From assembly GCA_964423575.1 (NCBI GenBank), contig CAYRFF010000013.1, forward strand, positions 4,793 through 68,792: a DNA stretch of 64,000 nt, in the 5' to 3' direction. Positions 35,695 through 45,199 of the stretch are shown in pieces. The notes under the pieces were generated by a model that made no database searches, was not told the DNA's origin, and saw only the letters and a list, made by a program, of their open reading frames with translations. The DNA is from CAYRFF01 sp964423575 (lineage in GTDB: Bacteria > Bacteroidota > Bacteroidia > Chitinophagales > Saprospiraceae). The position numbers and the translations under genes are program-made. Position 1 is the stretch's first letter, and each line of letters opens with the position of its first letter.

Positions 35695-35771
35695 CTTTTA
35701 AATAGAGATTTATTAAAAAAGCTTGAAGAAGTAGATTTCACTCCGCTCTTTACTTGTACCTTACCCTTGCT

Positions 35772-36473
35772 TTAAAAGGTCAAGCCTACTCCAAGACTAA
35801 AGCTCAAATTGTAATCATTGTCCTTTCTTATTTCCGTCAGGTTCAATATATACTTTTCATGTAAATCATTAGTTATGTCGGTTATTCCATGACTTATACG
35901 TAGATCAACGTGAAATGCTCTACTCAACTGCAACATTAATCCGGCATTGGCACCTACTTCAAAACGGTTAAAGTTTGGATCTTTGGAATAGTCGGGAAAA
36001 ATGCCTCCCTCATTGGCTCCAAGCCAATTAACTTTCTTTCCTTGTGCGGGATGAGTGCCTCCAAATGTCCCATTTGCACCTATCATATAGCCTATATTTA
36101 CACCAACATACGGCTTAAAGTTCCCTATATTGATAACTGCAAGCAAAGGCAGATTAATAAAGCTGAATGAATTAGCCACGTTAAAGTCTATTCCTAGAGG
36201 CTCGTATTTTTTAATACTCTTAGATGATCTCTGCTCATAGAGAAGTTCTCCTTGAAAGCCGATCAACGATTCATTTCCAGCTCTATAAAATATTCCGGCA
36301 GCAAACCCTGGCCCAAAGCTCGCTTCGTCAACTTTCGCACCATCGCTTGCAACCTCCGCCGGCCCATAAACGATTGAATAATTACCCATTACTTTAACTC
36401 CTAACTGCGCATTGGCCGTAGTCATTGATCCGATTACAAAGAAAAGGATCATTAATCCCATAAATTTTTTCAT
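35772..36473 (-). CDS. Outer-membrane beta-barrel protein (PorT/OMP_b-brl_2-like)
   Basis: A 233-residue protein with a signal peptide (MKKFMGLMILFFVIGSMTTANA) and amphipathic strands that end in a terminal phenylalanine (FSLGVGLTF). The central stretch VKVMGNYSIVYGP... GFAAGIFYRAGNESLIGFQGELLYEQR is typical of the PorT-like small barrel family of Bacteroidota. Role unknown. It is followed by rpsU downstream and preceded by rsgA, with wide spacers, so it is probably transcribed alone. Confidence 0.7.
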   Translation of the reverse strand: MKKFMGLMILFFVIGSMTTANAQLGVKVMGNYSIVYGPAEVASDGAKVDEASFGPGFAAGIFYRAGNESLIGFQGELLYEQRSSKSIKKYEPLGIDFNVANSFSFINLPLLAVINIGNFKPYVGVNIGYMIGANGTFGGTHPAQGKKVNWLGANEGGIFPDYSKDPNFNRFEVGANAGLMLQLSRAFHVDLRISHGITDITNDLHEKYILNLTEIRKDNDYNLSFSLGVGLTF

Positions 36474-36654
36474 CTTAAATTTTATTTATAAAAAATTATC
36501 AAATCTGCCTCAGATACTTTCTCTTCACTTCCCTACAAGTGTATTTATATATTAAATACGGTATGTGTAATTGGTTTCAATCAAGTTTAGTTTTTCAACA
36601 TGGCAGTTTTTTGCTTATTCTGCTTTCAGTTATGGACAGACTGTCATTTAATCA

Positions 36655-37602
36655 TTAATAATCACGAGGTCTTTCCCACTTATTTTGCTCGGAGATTTCG
36701 TCGATAATGTTGAGGTATGAAAAATATCGCAGACTGCTGATTTCTCCGTCTTCTACAGCCTGTTTGACAGCACAATTTGGTTCATTAATATGCGTACAAT
36801 CGGCGTATCTACACTCTCTGCTGTATTCAAATAGTTCCCGGAAATTATGGCGTACATCTTGCTCGGTAAGGTTATTAAAACTCAGTGTTTTAATTCCCGG
36901 TGTATCAATCACCTTGGTAGTTTCATCCAGTGAATACATTTCAGCAAATGTCGTTGTATGTTTTCCCTTCCCGGTATATGAAGACAAATCTCCTGTTTCT
37001 ATGTTTAGCCCCGGAGATAATTTATTCAACAAAGTTGATTTACCCACTCCAGATTGCCCGCTTACAAGTGTTATCTTACCGGCAAGAATTGCTTTTACGC
37101 TACCCAGATCTTCATCGTCTATTGCCGAAAGGGACATAACCTTATAGTCTAAATCGGTATAAATAGCATTGAGATATTCATATTCCATCCAGTTATCCTC
37201 TGAATAAAGATCCGCTTTGTTAAATATTATTGTGACTGGAATATCATGGGGCTCTGTCATCAAAAGAAATCTATCGATGAAGCCCGGCTTGAGATTAGGC
37301 TCGACTATGGTAGTAAGAAGAATTGCCTGATCTATATTACTTGCAAGGAGATGTAATGAGTGTTTTTTACGTGGAGATTGTCGAACAACATAGTTTTTCC
37401 GATCCCCAATCTTAGTTATAAGCCCGTGATTCTCTTCATTATCTTCCAATTCAAAATGAACTACGTCCCCTACGGCAACCGGATTGGTAAGAGTTTTGCC
37501 CATAAGTCGGAACTTACCCCTGATGCGACAAAAATACTTCTGCTTATCCTCTGTCTCGACCTGATACCAGCTACCGGTTGATTTCGTTACTATTCCTTTC
37601 AT
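36655..37602 (-). CDS. rsgA: Ribosome small subunit-dependent GTPase RsgA
   Basis: A 315-residue circularly permuted GTPase for 30S maturation. It has an N-terminal OB fold, the NKAD motif (G4) before the P-loop GQSGVGKST at about residues 182-190, DTPG, and a C-terminal zinc site (CRYADCTHINEPNC). Its start codon overlaps the stop of the GGGP synthase gene by 4 bases, which suggests coupled translation. Confidence 0.96.
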   Translation of the reverse strand: MKGIVTKSTGSWYQVETEDKQKYFCRIRGKFRLMGKTLTNPVAVGDVVHFELEDNEENHGLITKIGDRKNYVVRQSPRKKHSLHLLASNIDQAILLTTIVEPNLKPGFIDRFLLMTEPHDIPVTIIFNKADLYSEDNWMEYEYLNAIYTDLDYKVMSLSAIDDEDLGSVKAILAGKITLVSGQSGVGKSTLLNKLSPGLNIETGDLSSYTGKGKHTTTFAEMYSLDETTKVIDTPGIKTLSFNNLTEQDVRHNFRELFEYSRECRYADCTHINEPNCAVKQAVEDGEISSLRYFSYLNIIDEISEQNKWERPRDY

Positions 37603-38363
37603 TGAAATTGAGCGCGCGTCTTGTGTATATATTCTGCAAATTCTTGCAATCTGTCCGGTTCTTTTTCCACCACATCTCCTATTACGACTAAATCCCCTCC
37701 GGCCTTATAAGCTGCATCCAATTGTCCAACAGTTTTGATACCTCCACCGATGATTATCGGGATTTCTACTGCGTCACTGACAGCTGATATAATTTTGGAA
37801 CTGACGGGATGAATTGCTCCACTTCCCGCATCCAGAAAAATCACTTTATGGCCCAGCATTTCGCCGGCCATCGCCGTAGCTGCAGCTATTACCGGCTTAT
37901 CTCGAGGAATGGGAAAGGAATTGCTTATATAGGAAGCTGTTGTAGGGTTTCCACCATCAATATTCATATATCCCGTAGAAATTACCTCTAGGTTTAGCTT
38001 TTTAATGTATGGAGCTGCAACCACTTGCTGTCCTATGAGCATGTCTGCATTTCTTCCTGAAATAAGGCTTAAAAATAGGATAGCGTCAGCTTCCGGACTT
38101 AGTTGATGATAACTTCCCGGAAAAATTATACAGGGAATATCACACTCGTTTTTAATCCTTCTTATGGTTTTATCCATTACATCATCAGCAATAAGACTTC
38201 CACCAATAAAAAAATAGTCAATTTTTGCCTTTTGCGCGCGGGATATCAGATAATCCACAGAATCCATATCAAGTCCATCCGGGTCTATCAATACGGCCAG
38301 TTGTTTTTTACCTTCCAGTGAACGCTGTAATATTTCAGAATAAATACTCTCCATAGAATTCAA
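37599..38363 (-). CDS. Geranylgeranylglyceryl phosphate synthase family protein (GGGPS/PcrB)
   Basis: A 254-residue TIM-barrel prenyltransferase family member. It has IDPDGLD near the N-terminus, FIGGSLIADDVMD, FPGSYHQLSPEADAILFLS, STGYMNIDGG, FLDAGSGA and IIGGGIKT, all in the expected order. The family joins a polyprenyl diphosphate to sn-glycerol-1-phosphate, the first ether-bond step of archaeal lipids. Bacteroidota members have been reported as active enzymes of the GGGPS type. The end product in this organism is unknown. Confidence 0.9.
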   Translation of the reverse strand: MNSMESIYSEILQRSLEGKKQLAVLIDPDGLDMDSVDYLISRAQKAKIDYFFIGGSLIADDVMDKTIRRIKNECDIPCIIFPGSYHQLSPEADAILFLSLISGRNADMLIGQQVVAAPYIKKLNLEVISTGYMNIDGGNPTTASYISNSFPIPRDKPVIAAATAMAGEMLGHKVIFLDAGSGAIHPVSSKIISAVSDAVEIPIIIGGGIKTVGQLDAAYKAGGDLVVIGDVVEKEPDRLQEFAEYIHKTRAQFQ

Positions 38364-38467
38364 TACATTAGCTAAAATACCTAAACTTTCACTTTTTTCA
38401 AGTTTAAGTGCCAGACAAACATTATTATTAAGGAATTGCGTTGCATTTTACAATATTTATCCTACCA

Positions 38468-39463
38468 CTAAACAGTTTGCTTAAGACTTATTTTCAACTG
38501 TTCTTCCTCCGGGAAATTCCCGGTCAATTCACCTATATTGTAACTATTTCTACGCGGCGAGGTTCGGCTTACAAGTTCTGCTAAAAATCCGGTCAGGAAT
38601 AGTTGTGCTCCTATAATAAGCAACAATATCCCAAAGAAAAACAATGGACGCTCGTTAATGCCTCCTATTTTGTGGTAAACTTTCTCAATCGTTAAATACA
38701 CCAATATCAGGAAACCTAGCAAGAAAGAGAGAACTCCCAGAGTACCAAATAAGTGCATCGGGCGCTTACCAAATTTTCCAACAAAAAACAACGATAGCAA
38801 ATCCAGGAATCCCGTAATCAGTCGACTCATCCCAAACTTTGATTTTCCGTGCTTTCTCGCCTGATGCTGTACGACCTTTTCACCTATCTTAGAGAAACCC
38901 GCCCACTTAGCAATTACCGGGATATAACGGTGCATTTCTCCGTATACTTCTATGGACTTTACTACTTCATTTCTATATGCTTTCAAGCCGCAATTAAAAT
39001 CATTCAGTGGGATTCCACTTACCCAGCGGGTGACTCTGTTAAAAAACTTGGAAGGTAGTGTCTTTCCGATGGGGTCATGCCTCTCCTTTTTCCATCCCGA
39101 AATCAGATCATAATCTCCTTCCATAATCATTGAATACAAGTCAGGAATTTCTTCAGGGCTATCCTGCAGATCAGCATCCATTGTAACAACCACATCTCCT
39201 GTAGAATATCCAAATCCAACATTCAGTGCAGCTGATTTCCCATAATTACGCCTAAACTTAATTCCTTTTACTGTAGCTTGTTTTCTAGACAGCTCGTCTA
39301 TAACCTCCCAGGTTCCATCGTCACTCCCATCATCAATAATCAGAACTTCATAAGTGAATTGATTTGCTTGCATAACTCTGTCAATCCATTCCGTCAATTC
39401 AGGAAGAGATTCATGCTCATTATAAGCCGGAACAACTACAGTTACATCTATCTGCTTACTCAT
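38468..39463 (-). CDS. GT2 glycosyltransferase with two C-terminal membrane helices (DPM1/DolP-mannosyl-like)
   Basis: A 331-residue enzyme. It starts with the GT2 nucleotide-sugar fold (VVVPAYNEHESLPEL), then DDGSDDGTW, and the metal-binding DAD in VTMDADLQDSPEEI. GLKAYRNEV and the two hydrophobic helices near residues 230-255 and 265-290 fit the polyprenyl-phosphate hexose synthase type. It probably loads a sugar onto a lipid carrier at the inner membrane. It is 6 bases upstream of nothing but follows the DUF4199 pair in the same direction, spaced by 6 bases from the second one. Confidence 0.88.
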   Translation of the reverse strand: MSKQIDVTVVVPAYNEHESLPELTEWIDRVMQANQFTYEVLIIDDGSDDGTWEVIDELSRKQATVKGIKFRRNYGKSAALNVGFGYSTGDVVVTMDADLQDSPEEIPDLYSMIMEGDYDLISGWKKERHDPIGKTLPSKFFNRVTRWVSGIPLNDFNCGLKAYRNEVVKSIEVYGEMHRYIPVIAKWAGFSKIGEKVVQHQARKHGKSKFGMSRLITGFLDLLSLFFVGKFGKRPMHLFGTLGVLSFLLGFLILVYLTIEKVYHKIGGINERPLFFFGILLLIIGAQLFLTGFLAELVSRTSPRRNSYNIGELTGNFPEEEQLKISLKQTV

Positions 39464-39469
39464 TTGGCC

Positions 39470-39985
39470 TTAATTTGCGTCAAAATAGGGTTTCTCCTTC
39501 AACATATATGCGATAAGTGCTGAAACCAGGAAGCCGAAAATCAATCCTTGTGCATAGCTAAAGATTGTACTGCCTATGGTCATCCCATAATCATACTCCT
39601 TTGCAAGTATAAATTCGGCGGAAGTTTCATCTCCACCTCTGTATTTGAGGACAAAGTCCATCGCCTGCTGTCTCTGTATCTCCTGCAAGTCAGGATCCAC
39701 ATAATTAAACATTATAAAGAGGAAAATATAACTGAGCAGATTTCCCACTACATACACTGTAAACCCGGTCTTAAGCAAGCTTTTGAAATCGGCTAATTCC
39801 TGTTCTCCGCTTCTGGCGTGTAACATTGCGAGAATAATAAAGAAAATCAGAATAAAAGTACTTACCCAAAAGACCATAGAGCCAAGGAACAATTCAGCAC
39901 TCCGGGAATACATCGCAAGTGAAAACAAAATCGATGCGACTCCTCCGGCCAATCCATATAAAATGTCTCTGTTTAAGGTTTTCAT
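39470..39985 (-). CDS. DUF4199 domain membrane protein, copy 2
   Basis: A 171-residue integral membrane protein with about four hydrophobic segments (LYGLAGGVASILFSLAMY, FLGSMVFWVSTFILIFFIILAML, TVYVVGNLLSYIFLFIMF and FSYAQGLIFGFLVSALIAYML). The layout of four helices with a long soluble stretch before the last is that of DUF4199. It starts 4 bases inside the upstream DUF4199 gene, so the two are translationally coupled. Function unknown. The GT2 gene downstream suggests envelope lipid work, which is inference. Confidence 0.8.
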   Translation of the reverse strand: MKTLNRDILYGLAGGVASILFSLAMYSRSAELFLGSMVFWVSTFILIFFIILAMLHARSGEQELADFKSLLKTGFTVYVVGNLLSYIFLFIMFNYVDPDLQEIQRQQAMDFVLKYRGGDETSAEFILAKEYDYGMTIGSTIFSYAQGLIFGFLVSALIAYMLKEKPYFDAN

Positions 39986-40530
39986 ACTACTTCTTCGGGA
40001 AAATTATTCTGTGTATCACTCTTATAATATGCTGCTATCCCCACTGAAAGGATGATCCCTCCAATGATATAAGATCCGACGGAAAGCATAGTTATAAAAC
40101 CTGGTGACAAGATAGTATCTATCAATCCGCTCATCTCCTCTATCATCTCATCATCCATATTTTGCAGGCTTGTTTCCTTAGCCTCATTATAAAGGTTCGG
40201 ATTCACCTTAGTCAGATAATAATACAGATATATTCCGTAAGCCGATGCAGCTATAAGAGAAGTCATAGCTCCGGTTTTTACCCCGTCGATTATTTTAAGA
40301 ATACCATTCTGCATCGTTTTCCTTTCCTTAATCGCCTGAACCAGAAACCATACAGAAAGAATTGTCACCCCAAGGCCCAGTATGGAGTTGATAAAACTTA
40401 TTTTCCCTTCTGCACCTACCAGGTATGCAAGTAAGCCCCAGATGATATTTATCCCGGCGATAATCAATCCGTATTTAAGTGCCAGACCGGAAAATGATTC
40501 GGTACTGCGGGGTGAACTATGTATTTCCAT
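39982..40530 (-). CDS. DUF4199 domain membrane protein, copy 1
   Basis: A 182-residue membrane protein with four hydrophobic segments in the same order as its downstream neighbour (for example GLIIAGINIIWGLLAYLVGA and FITMLSVGSYIIGGIILSVGI). It is a diverged paralogue. The pair may form a heteromeric unit. It begins one base before the dihydroorotase-like gene ends (2-base gap), so the whole block from 41752 to 38468 looks like one operon. Function unknown. Confidence 0.8.
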   Translation of the reverse strand: MEIHSSPRSTESFSGLALKYGLIIAGINIIWGLLAYLVGAEGKISFINSILGLGVTILSVWFLVQAIKERKTMQNGILKIIDGVKTGAMTSLIAASAYGIYLYYYLTKVNPNLYNEAKETSLQNMDDEMIEEMSGLIDTILSPGFITMLSVGSYIIGGIILSVGIAAYYKSDTQNNFPEEVV

Positions 40531-40531
40531 A

Positions 40532-41752
40532 CTATATTTTTTTAATCGTCAAGGGGAATTCCTCTCCCATAAACGGATAGTTTTTCCCCTTGGATTTAAT
40601 ATGACTTTCGTCAAATATAAAACTTTGGCCTGCATCTACCAAAGTACCTTTGATTTCTTCATCCCATTTTACTTCATTTGGCTTTAAGCCAAATATCTTT
40701 CTCACGTTTACATTCAGGCAGTTATTCAGCAACTCCCAGTCTCTGAGTTCACTAGCATGAGTCCATAGTGCTGCAAATGCAGTTTCCAGCCCTGCGGCTC
40801 CGACCCTTGCATGGACAAACTCGAGATCCTTGACTTCTTCATTCCAGGGGCGATGCTGTGAAGTAATACAATCAATCGTCCCATCAATAACTCCCTGAAT
40901 CAAGGCCTGTCTGTCACTTTCCCCTCTAAGTGGCGGATCGACTTTATATATCGCATTAAAACCGGAAAGAACCTCTTCGTTCTTAATAAGATGCAGATAT
41001 GAAACGGAACAACTTATGTCTAGCCCTTCTGCCTTCGCAGCTTTTATTAACTCTACCGCTCCGGCAGTAGAAATATTCCATACATGAAGTCTGGAACCCG
41101 TGTATCTAAGCAATTCAATATCGCGCATCAGCATGATATGTTCAGAGATGGAAGGATTAGCTTTAAGCCCTAGTCTGGTGCTGACTTCCCCTTCATGCAT
41201 AAGCCCACCAGCAACAAGAGATTCATCAGCGGCCCGATTAATTACGATATTATTAAACCGTTTCACATAATCCAGTGCTCTTATCATCAGACCGGCAGAT
41301 TGCACAGCCTTGTAACCATCTGTAAAAGCAACGGCTCCAGCATCTGCCATATCCAGCATTTCTGCGGGATCAACTCCTTTGTTTTCTACTGAAACTGCTC
41401 CCAGTGGAAGCAATTCTACGCCATTGGTCCCGGATTTTCTTAGAAGACTTTCAATCTGGGTGCCTTCATCGGCAACCGGGAGTGTATGTGGAAGGATGAT
41501 AAGACTTCCGTACCCACCATTTGCGGCAGCTAAAGTAAGACTAGAGATAGTTTCCCGCTCTTCATGCCCGGGCTCACCATTATATGTGCCCAAATCCGTA
41601 AACGATGGAATTAAATATAAATCTGCTCCTTCAATAGTGTTACTGATCTTGTAATCAGCTTTATATTTCCTCAAAATTCCCTTATCGAGAATAACATCAG
41701 TTTTACTCTTGGTTAAACCGGGAATCTGAACATTCTTAATGAGAGTAGCCAT
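40532..41752 (-). CDS. Dihydroorotase-like protein lacking metal ligands (probable pseudoenzyme)
   Basis: A 406-residue amidohydrolase-fold protein of the multifunctional-complex dihydroorotase type. Where active enzymes have a metal-binding HxH in DLHVHLREPG, this one reads DLGTYNGEPG, and the later TDHAPH is SQHRPW. Both sets of metal ligands and the carbamoyl-aspartate Arg are lost. It is probably inactive for dihydroorotate formation. Inactive PyrC-like partners are known to support aspartate transcarbamoylase in some bacteria, so it may be structural, but no pyrB is near. It sits in a membrane-protein operon instead. Confidence 0.85.
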   Translation of the reverse strand: MATLIKNVQIPGLTKSKTDVILDKGILRKYKADYKISNTIEGADLYLIPSFTDLGTYNGEPGHEERETISSLTLAAANGGYGSLIILPHTLPVADEGTQIESLLRKSGTNGVELLPLGAVSVENKGVDPAEMLDMADAGAVAFTDGYKAVQSAGLMIRALDYVKRFNNIVINRAADESLVAGGLMHEGEVSTRLGLKANPSISEHIMLMRDIELLRYTGSRLHVWNISTAGAVELIKAAKAEGLDISCSVSYLHLIKNEEVLSGFNAIYKVDPPLRGESDRQALIQGVIDGTIDCITSQHRPWNEEVKDLEFVHARVGAAGLETAFAALWTHASELRDWELLNNCLNVNVRKIFGLKPNEVKWDEEIKGTLVDAGQSFIFDESHIKSKGKNYPFMGEEFPLTIKKI

Positions 41753-41758
41753 AGCTAT

Positions 41759-43783
41759 TTATCCTTTGCTGAGATATCTGACGAAAATCTGCTCCAAAGC
41801 TAAGAAAATTAACACCAAAATAAGGCACCAGCGCCATAATTCCTTTCCGAGCGAGGCGCTTTTTATGAAATTTTCAACTGCTGCTGTATGCACGCCGTCA
41901 ATGACTGTAACTTCAGAGTATAATTCTTTAAGCTCATTAATGGATGGCTGTCTAAGGTCCGATTCTTGTCTGTCGTAGTTAAATGCAATTTTGCGAATAG
42001 TACTATCGCGGAAAGTAACATCGTACACTCCCGACTTATTCACTTCATTATGCATATCGAGAATATAGGCCTGACCTTGCGTCTGCTGTCCGGGAATAAA
42101 TTCAATTTCCCCTTTTATGCGTATCGGCTCATCTACCGGGGCATCTGATGGATGATTAATTGAGATTATCGTTTCTTTGCCGATAGTATAACTCAATTCG
42201 GCTTCCACATTTCTCTGAAGAGCCATACGATATATCATCGGTATAAAAATATCAGTTGTAGCGAGCAAGCTGGAGCTGCTTTCAGACAAGTCCGTCGCAA
42301 ACTGATAAAAGAATCCCCTGCCTGATTTAACTTGCGAAACATAAGGTTTACCGTCCCTGAAACTCATCAGAGGCAATGAAAACTGACGCTGATGATCCAT
42401 GGTGTAATATTCACTTACCGCCGGCAAAGCAATACGCTGTGTCGTCGGTTCAAAGACGGAACTGAACACGTATGCCTCTTCGTTTACGGTATAAACTTCC
42501 CTATCCTCTTTAATCAGCCCTGAATAAGTCATTCCCCCCACAGCGTTGATGAGTCTGTCATAATTTATCGTGGACTGATTCATCTGCGGAAAAAGCAAAA
42601 CCTTTCCACCATTCTGAATATAATTAGTCAATGCCTGAGAAATCCCGGTAGACAGTGTATTAATATTGTGCAGAATCACAAGATCATAGGAAGGTAATTG
42701 TCCGTAATCAACTTGAGTCACTGCCTGGATACGCGCATCTATAGAATTTATCCCACTGAGGATAGATGATAACCTGGGGGATGGCGCATCTCCATATAAG
42801 GCAAGCATGCGCAGTTTCTGCGGCACATCAAATGCAATATAATATGAATTATCAAACTCTACCGGATAATCCTTTACCGTAATTTCTGCTTGTTGCCAGC
42901 CCGATTTCTTAGGTACGATATTGAAGGTATCTGTTTTTGTCTGTCCGGCGCCCACTTCAAGAACTCCAAGAGGTTTTACCTGCCCGTCATATTTCAAGCT
43001 AAGTCCGGCATCTCTTATATCAGCATCCCCGTAATTGCTTACCTGAACGTACAAGGGATTTATCTGATTAAATTCAAATACCGGAGAATGAGTCCATATA
43101 GAATCGATAGAGAGATTGGGTTGTTTACTCGATTTCACGTAGATGAGGTTCACGTCAATACTCGTATCGATTTCCAGGCTAACAGGAAGAATAGGCCTCT
43201 GAAAATCTGAGATTATATAGAAGAACTTATTCTTTTGATTTCTGTCGTAGGAAATTTGTTTTTGCCGATGTACTATATCGTTAAGACTCCTGGATACCGG
43301 TGACAATTCCACTTCCCTTACGACGTCGATTGCAGCATCACCGGAAATCCACCTTTGATCATTATAATCAAAATCATTTCTTATAATCTGAAATTCATCT
43401 TCGATATCGTAGGTCTTAATTATTTTTTCTGCAAGGCGTTTAGCATTATCGAGGTGAGCAATCTCATCACCGAAAGCCTGCATACTATAAGAGTTATCCA
43501 GATAAATAGAAACCGATTTCTTCCCTCTGTTTTCCTGATTCTTCCCGGGTAAGAACGGGCGTGCAAATGCAAATACAAGAAATGCCAGCGCCGCCAAACG
43601 CATCAATAGAATCAACAATTGTCTCAGACGATCGCGGACACTCTTTTCCTCTTTAAGCTCTGTAAGAAACTTAACATTAGTAAATTTCACCTCCTTGTAC
43701 CTTCTGAAATAAAAGAGGTGGAATATAATAGGGAAAATCAATAACAACAATCCCCACAGAGCCAAAGGGTTTATAAACTGCAT
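41759..43783 (-). CDS. BatA/vWA-type membrane protein
   Basis: A 674-residue protein. The N-terminal hydrophobic pair (FINPLALWGLLLLIFPIIFHLF and LLILLMRLAALAFLVFAFARPFL) is the BatA N-terminal domain. It is followed by a von Willebrand A-like segment with the metal-site start VSIYLDNSYSM, a large periplasmic part, and a last helix (LWRWCLILVLIFLALEQIFV). Homologues are common in Bacteroidota and often named after the aerotolerance Bat genes, but this one is not in a bat operon. It precedes the dihydroorotase-like gene by 6 bases. Confidence 0.85.
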   Translation of the reverse strand: MQFINPLALWGLLLLIFPIIFHLFYFRRYKEVKFTNVKFLTELKEEKSVRDRLRQLLILLMRLAALAFLVFAFARPFLPGKNQENRGKKSVSIYLDNSYSMQAFGDEIAHLDNAKRLAEKIIKTYDIEDEFQIIRNDFDYNDQRWISGDAAIDVVREVELSPVSRSLNDIVHRQKQISYDRNQKNKFFYIISDFQRPILPVSLEIDTSIDVNLIYVKSSKQPNLSIDSIWTHSPVFEFNQINPLYVQVSNYGDADIRDAGLSLKYDGQVKPLGVLEVGAGQTKTDTFNIVPKKSGWQQAEITVKDYPVEFDNSYYIAFDVPQKLRMLALYGDAPSPRLSSILSGINSIDARIQAVTQVDYGQLPSYDLVILHNINTLSTGISQALTNYIQNGGKVLLFPQMNQSTINYDRLINAVGGMTYSGLIKEDREVYTVNEEAYVFSSVFEPTTQRIALPAVSEYYTMDHQRQFSLPLMSFRDGKPYVSQVKSGRGFFYQFATDLSESSSSLLATTDIFIPMIYRMALQRNVEAELSYTIGKETIISINHPSDAPVDEPIRIKGEIEFIPGQQTQGQAYILDMHNEVNKSGVYDVTFRDSTIRKIAFNYDRQESDLRQPSINELKELYSEVTVIDGVHTAAVENFIKSASLGKELWRWCLILVLIFLALEQIFVRYLSKG

Positions 43784-44063
43784 CAGCTTTTTACTTATTC
43801 AAGCGCGAAAGTACATAGAACGTCGATAGTTTCAAAACTGTTATGTACTTAGGCTTCTTTATCCTTAAGAACTAATTTTCAACAACACTTCGTGAAACAT
43901 ATAATGTACTACAATTAGTTTAAGCTAAAGTTTTTCCAACCAGTCATTTATCACCATCGGCATTATTATTTAGAGTTATCATCAGAAAACATTGAGATAC
44001 GGTATTTTAATTCTTTCAGGTATTTTATGTATCTTGAAGTTTCCACTTTAAACACATTACATT

Positions 44064-45194
44064 ATGATTAACTTAAAATCCAAACTTCCCTTTATCATAA
44101 GCCTCGCTGTTCTTGCTTTATTATTCTCCACATGCAGTAAAAATCCGGTAGAGGATAACAATAAAGACCCAGATCCACCTACAAAGACAAATCTTATCAA
44201 AATCAAAGGCTATACTTCCGATAATATATTTGTGAATGACAAAGGAGAAACCTTTTATCCCTGGGGTTTCAACTATACAAATCCGATCAGAATAGATCTG
44301 ATTGAGGATTACTGGGATGAAGAAAGCACCTGGGCTGTTATAGAAGAGGATTTCAAAAACATGAAAAGCTACTCAGCCAATTCACTTAGAATCCATCTGC
44401 AATTCCATAAGTTTATGCTTGACATTGACAAGCCAAATCAGGCAGCACTGGAAAAACTCCAGAGACTTGTAAAGCTTGCAGAAGAAAATGACTTGTATCT
44501 ATTGGTTACCGGACTGGGAGCATACAGAAAAAGCGACCAACCATCATGGTACAATAACTTAAGCAATAAGGAAAGATGGCAAGCTCATGCAAGCTTCTGG
44601 AAGTGTATTGCCGCAAGCATAGGCGGTAGTCCGGCGGTATTTGCTTACGACTTAATGAATGAACCCGTAAATAATGTCCAGTGTCCGGATTCAGTAGCCA
44701 GAGAAGATTGTGACTGGTTGGTAGGCGATGCCTTTGGAGATTATCATTTTATCCAGAATATCGCATTAAAGCCGGATTCAACGGAAACCATGACAGCCTG
44801 GATTTCACAGATGGTTAGAGCGATAAAAACAGTCGACTCCATGAGTTTAATTACGGTCGGATTTTTACCTCTGGGACAGATTACGAAGTATTCCGAAGAT
44901 CTGGACTTTGTTTCTACACATATATATCCGGAGTCAGGCAATATTCAGAAGTCAGTGGATTATGTCGGCAGTCTTCAAAGCAATAAGCCCTTTGTCCTGG
45001 AAGAGTTTTTAAATCTGACTTGTACGATTGAAGAATTACAAGAGTTCTACGATGCAGTAAAACCACAGGTCAACGGAGTATATGGCCACTATCTCGGAAT
45101 GTCCAAGGAAGAACTGGAAGCATCGGATGAAATCGCATCTAAATTGTTATTACAATTCATAGAATTCTTCATGGAAAATAACCCCAATAAATAA
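44064..45194 (+). CDS. GH5-like glycoside hydrolase lipoprotein
   Basis: A 376-residue lipoprotein with a lipobox LFSTC, Cys at residue 24, and a charged linker rich in Asp and Pro after it. The TIM-barrel glycosidase of the GH5/cellulase type has the acid-base Glu200 in DLMNEPVN and a nucleophile candidate at Glu313/Glu314 in FVLEEF. Conserved N-terminal lines are YPWGFNY and NSLRIHLQ. The substrate may be a beta-mannan or glucan; it cannot be decided. It stands alone, with no SusC/SusD pair, so it is not a typical polysaccharide locus. Surface exposure is possible but unproved. Confidence 0.82.
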   Translation: MINLKSKLPFIISLAVLALLFSTCSKNPVEDNNKDPDPPTKTNLIKIKGYTSDNIFVNDKGETFYPWGFNYTNPIRIDLIEDYWDEESTWAVIEEDFKNMKSYSANSLRIHLQFHKFMLDIDKPNQAALEKLQRLVKLAEENDLYLLVTGLGAYRKSDQPSWYNNLSNKERWQAHASFWKCIAASIGGSPAVFAYDLMNEPVNNVQCPDSVAREDCDWLVGDAFGDYHFIQNIALKPDSTETMTAWISQMVRAIKTVDSMSLITVGFLPLGQITKYSEDLDFVSTHIYPESGNIQKSVDYVGSLQSNKPFVLEEFLNLTCTIEELQEFYDAVKPQVNGVYGHYLGMSKEELEASDEIASKLLLQFIEFFMENNPNK

Positions 45195-45199
45195 AAAAC

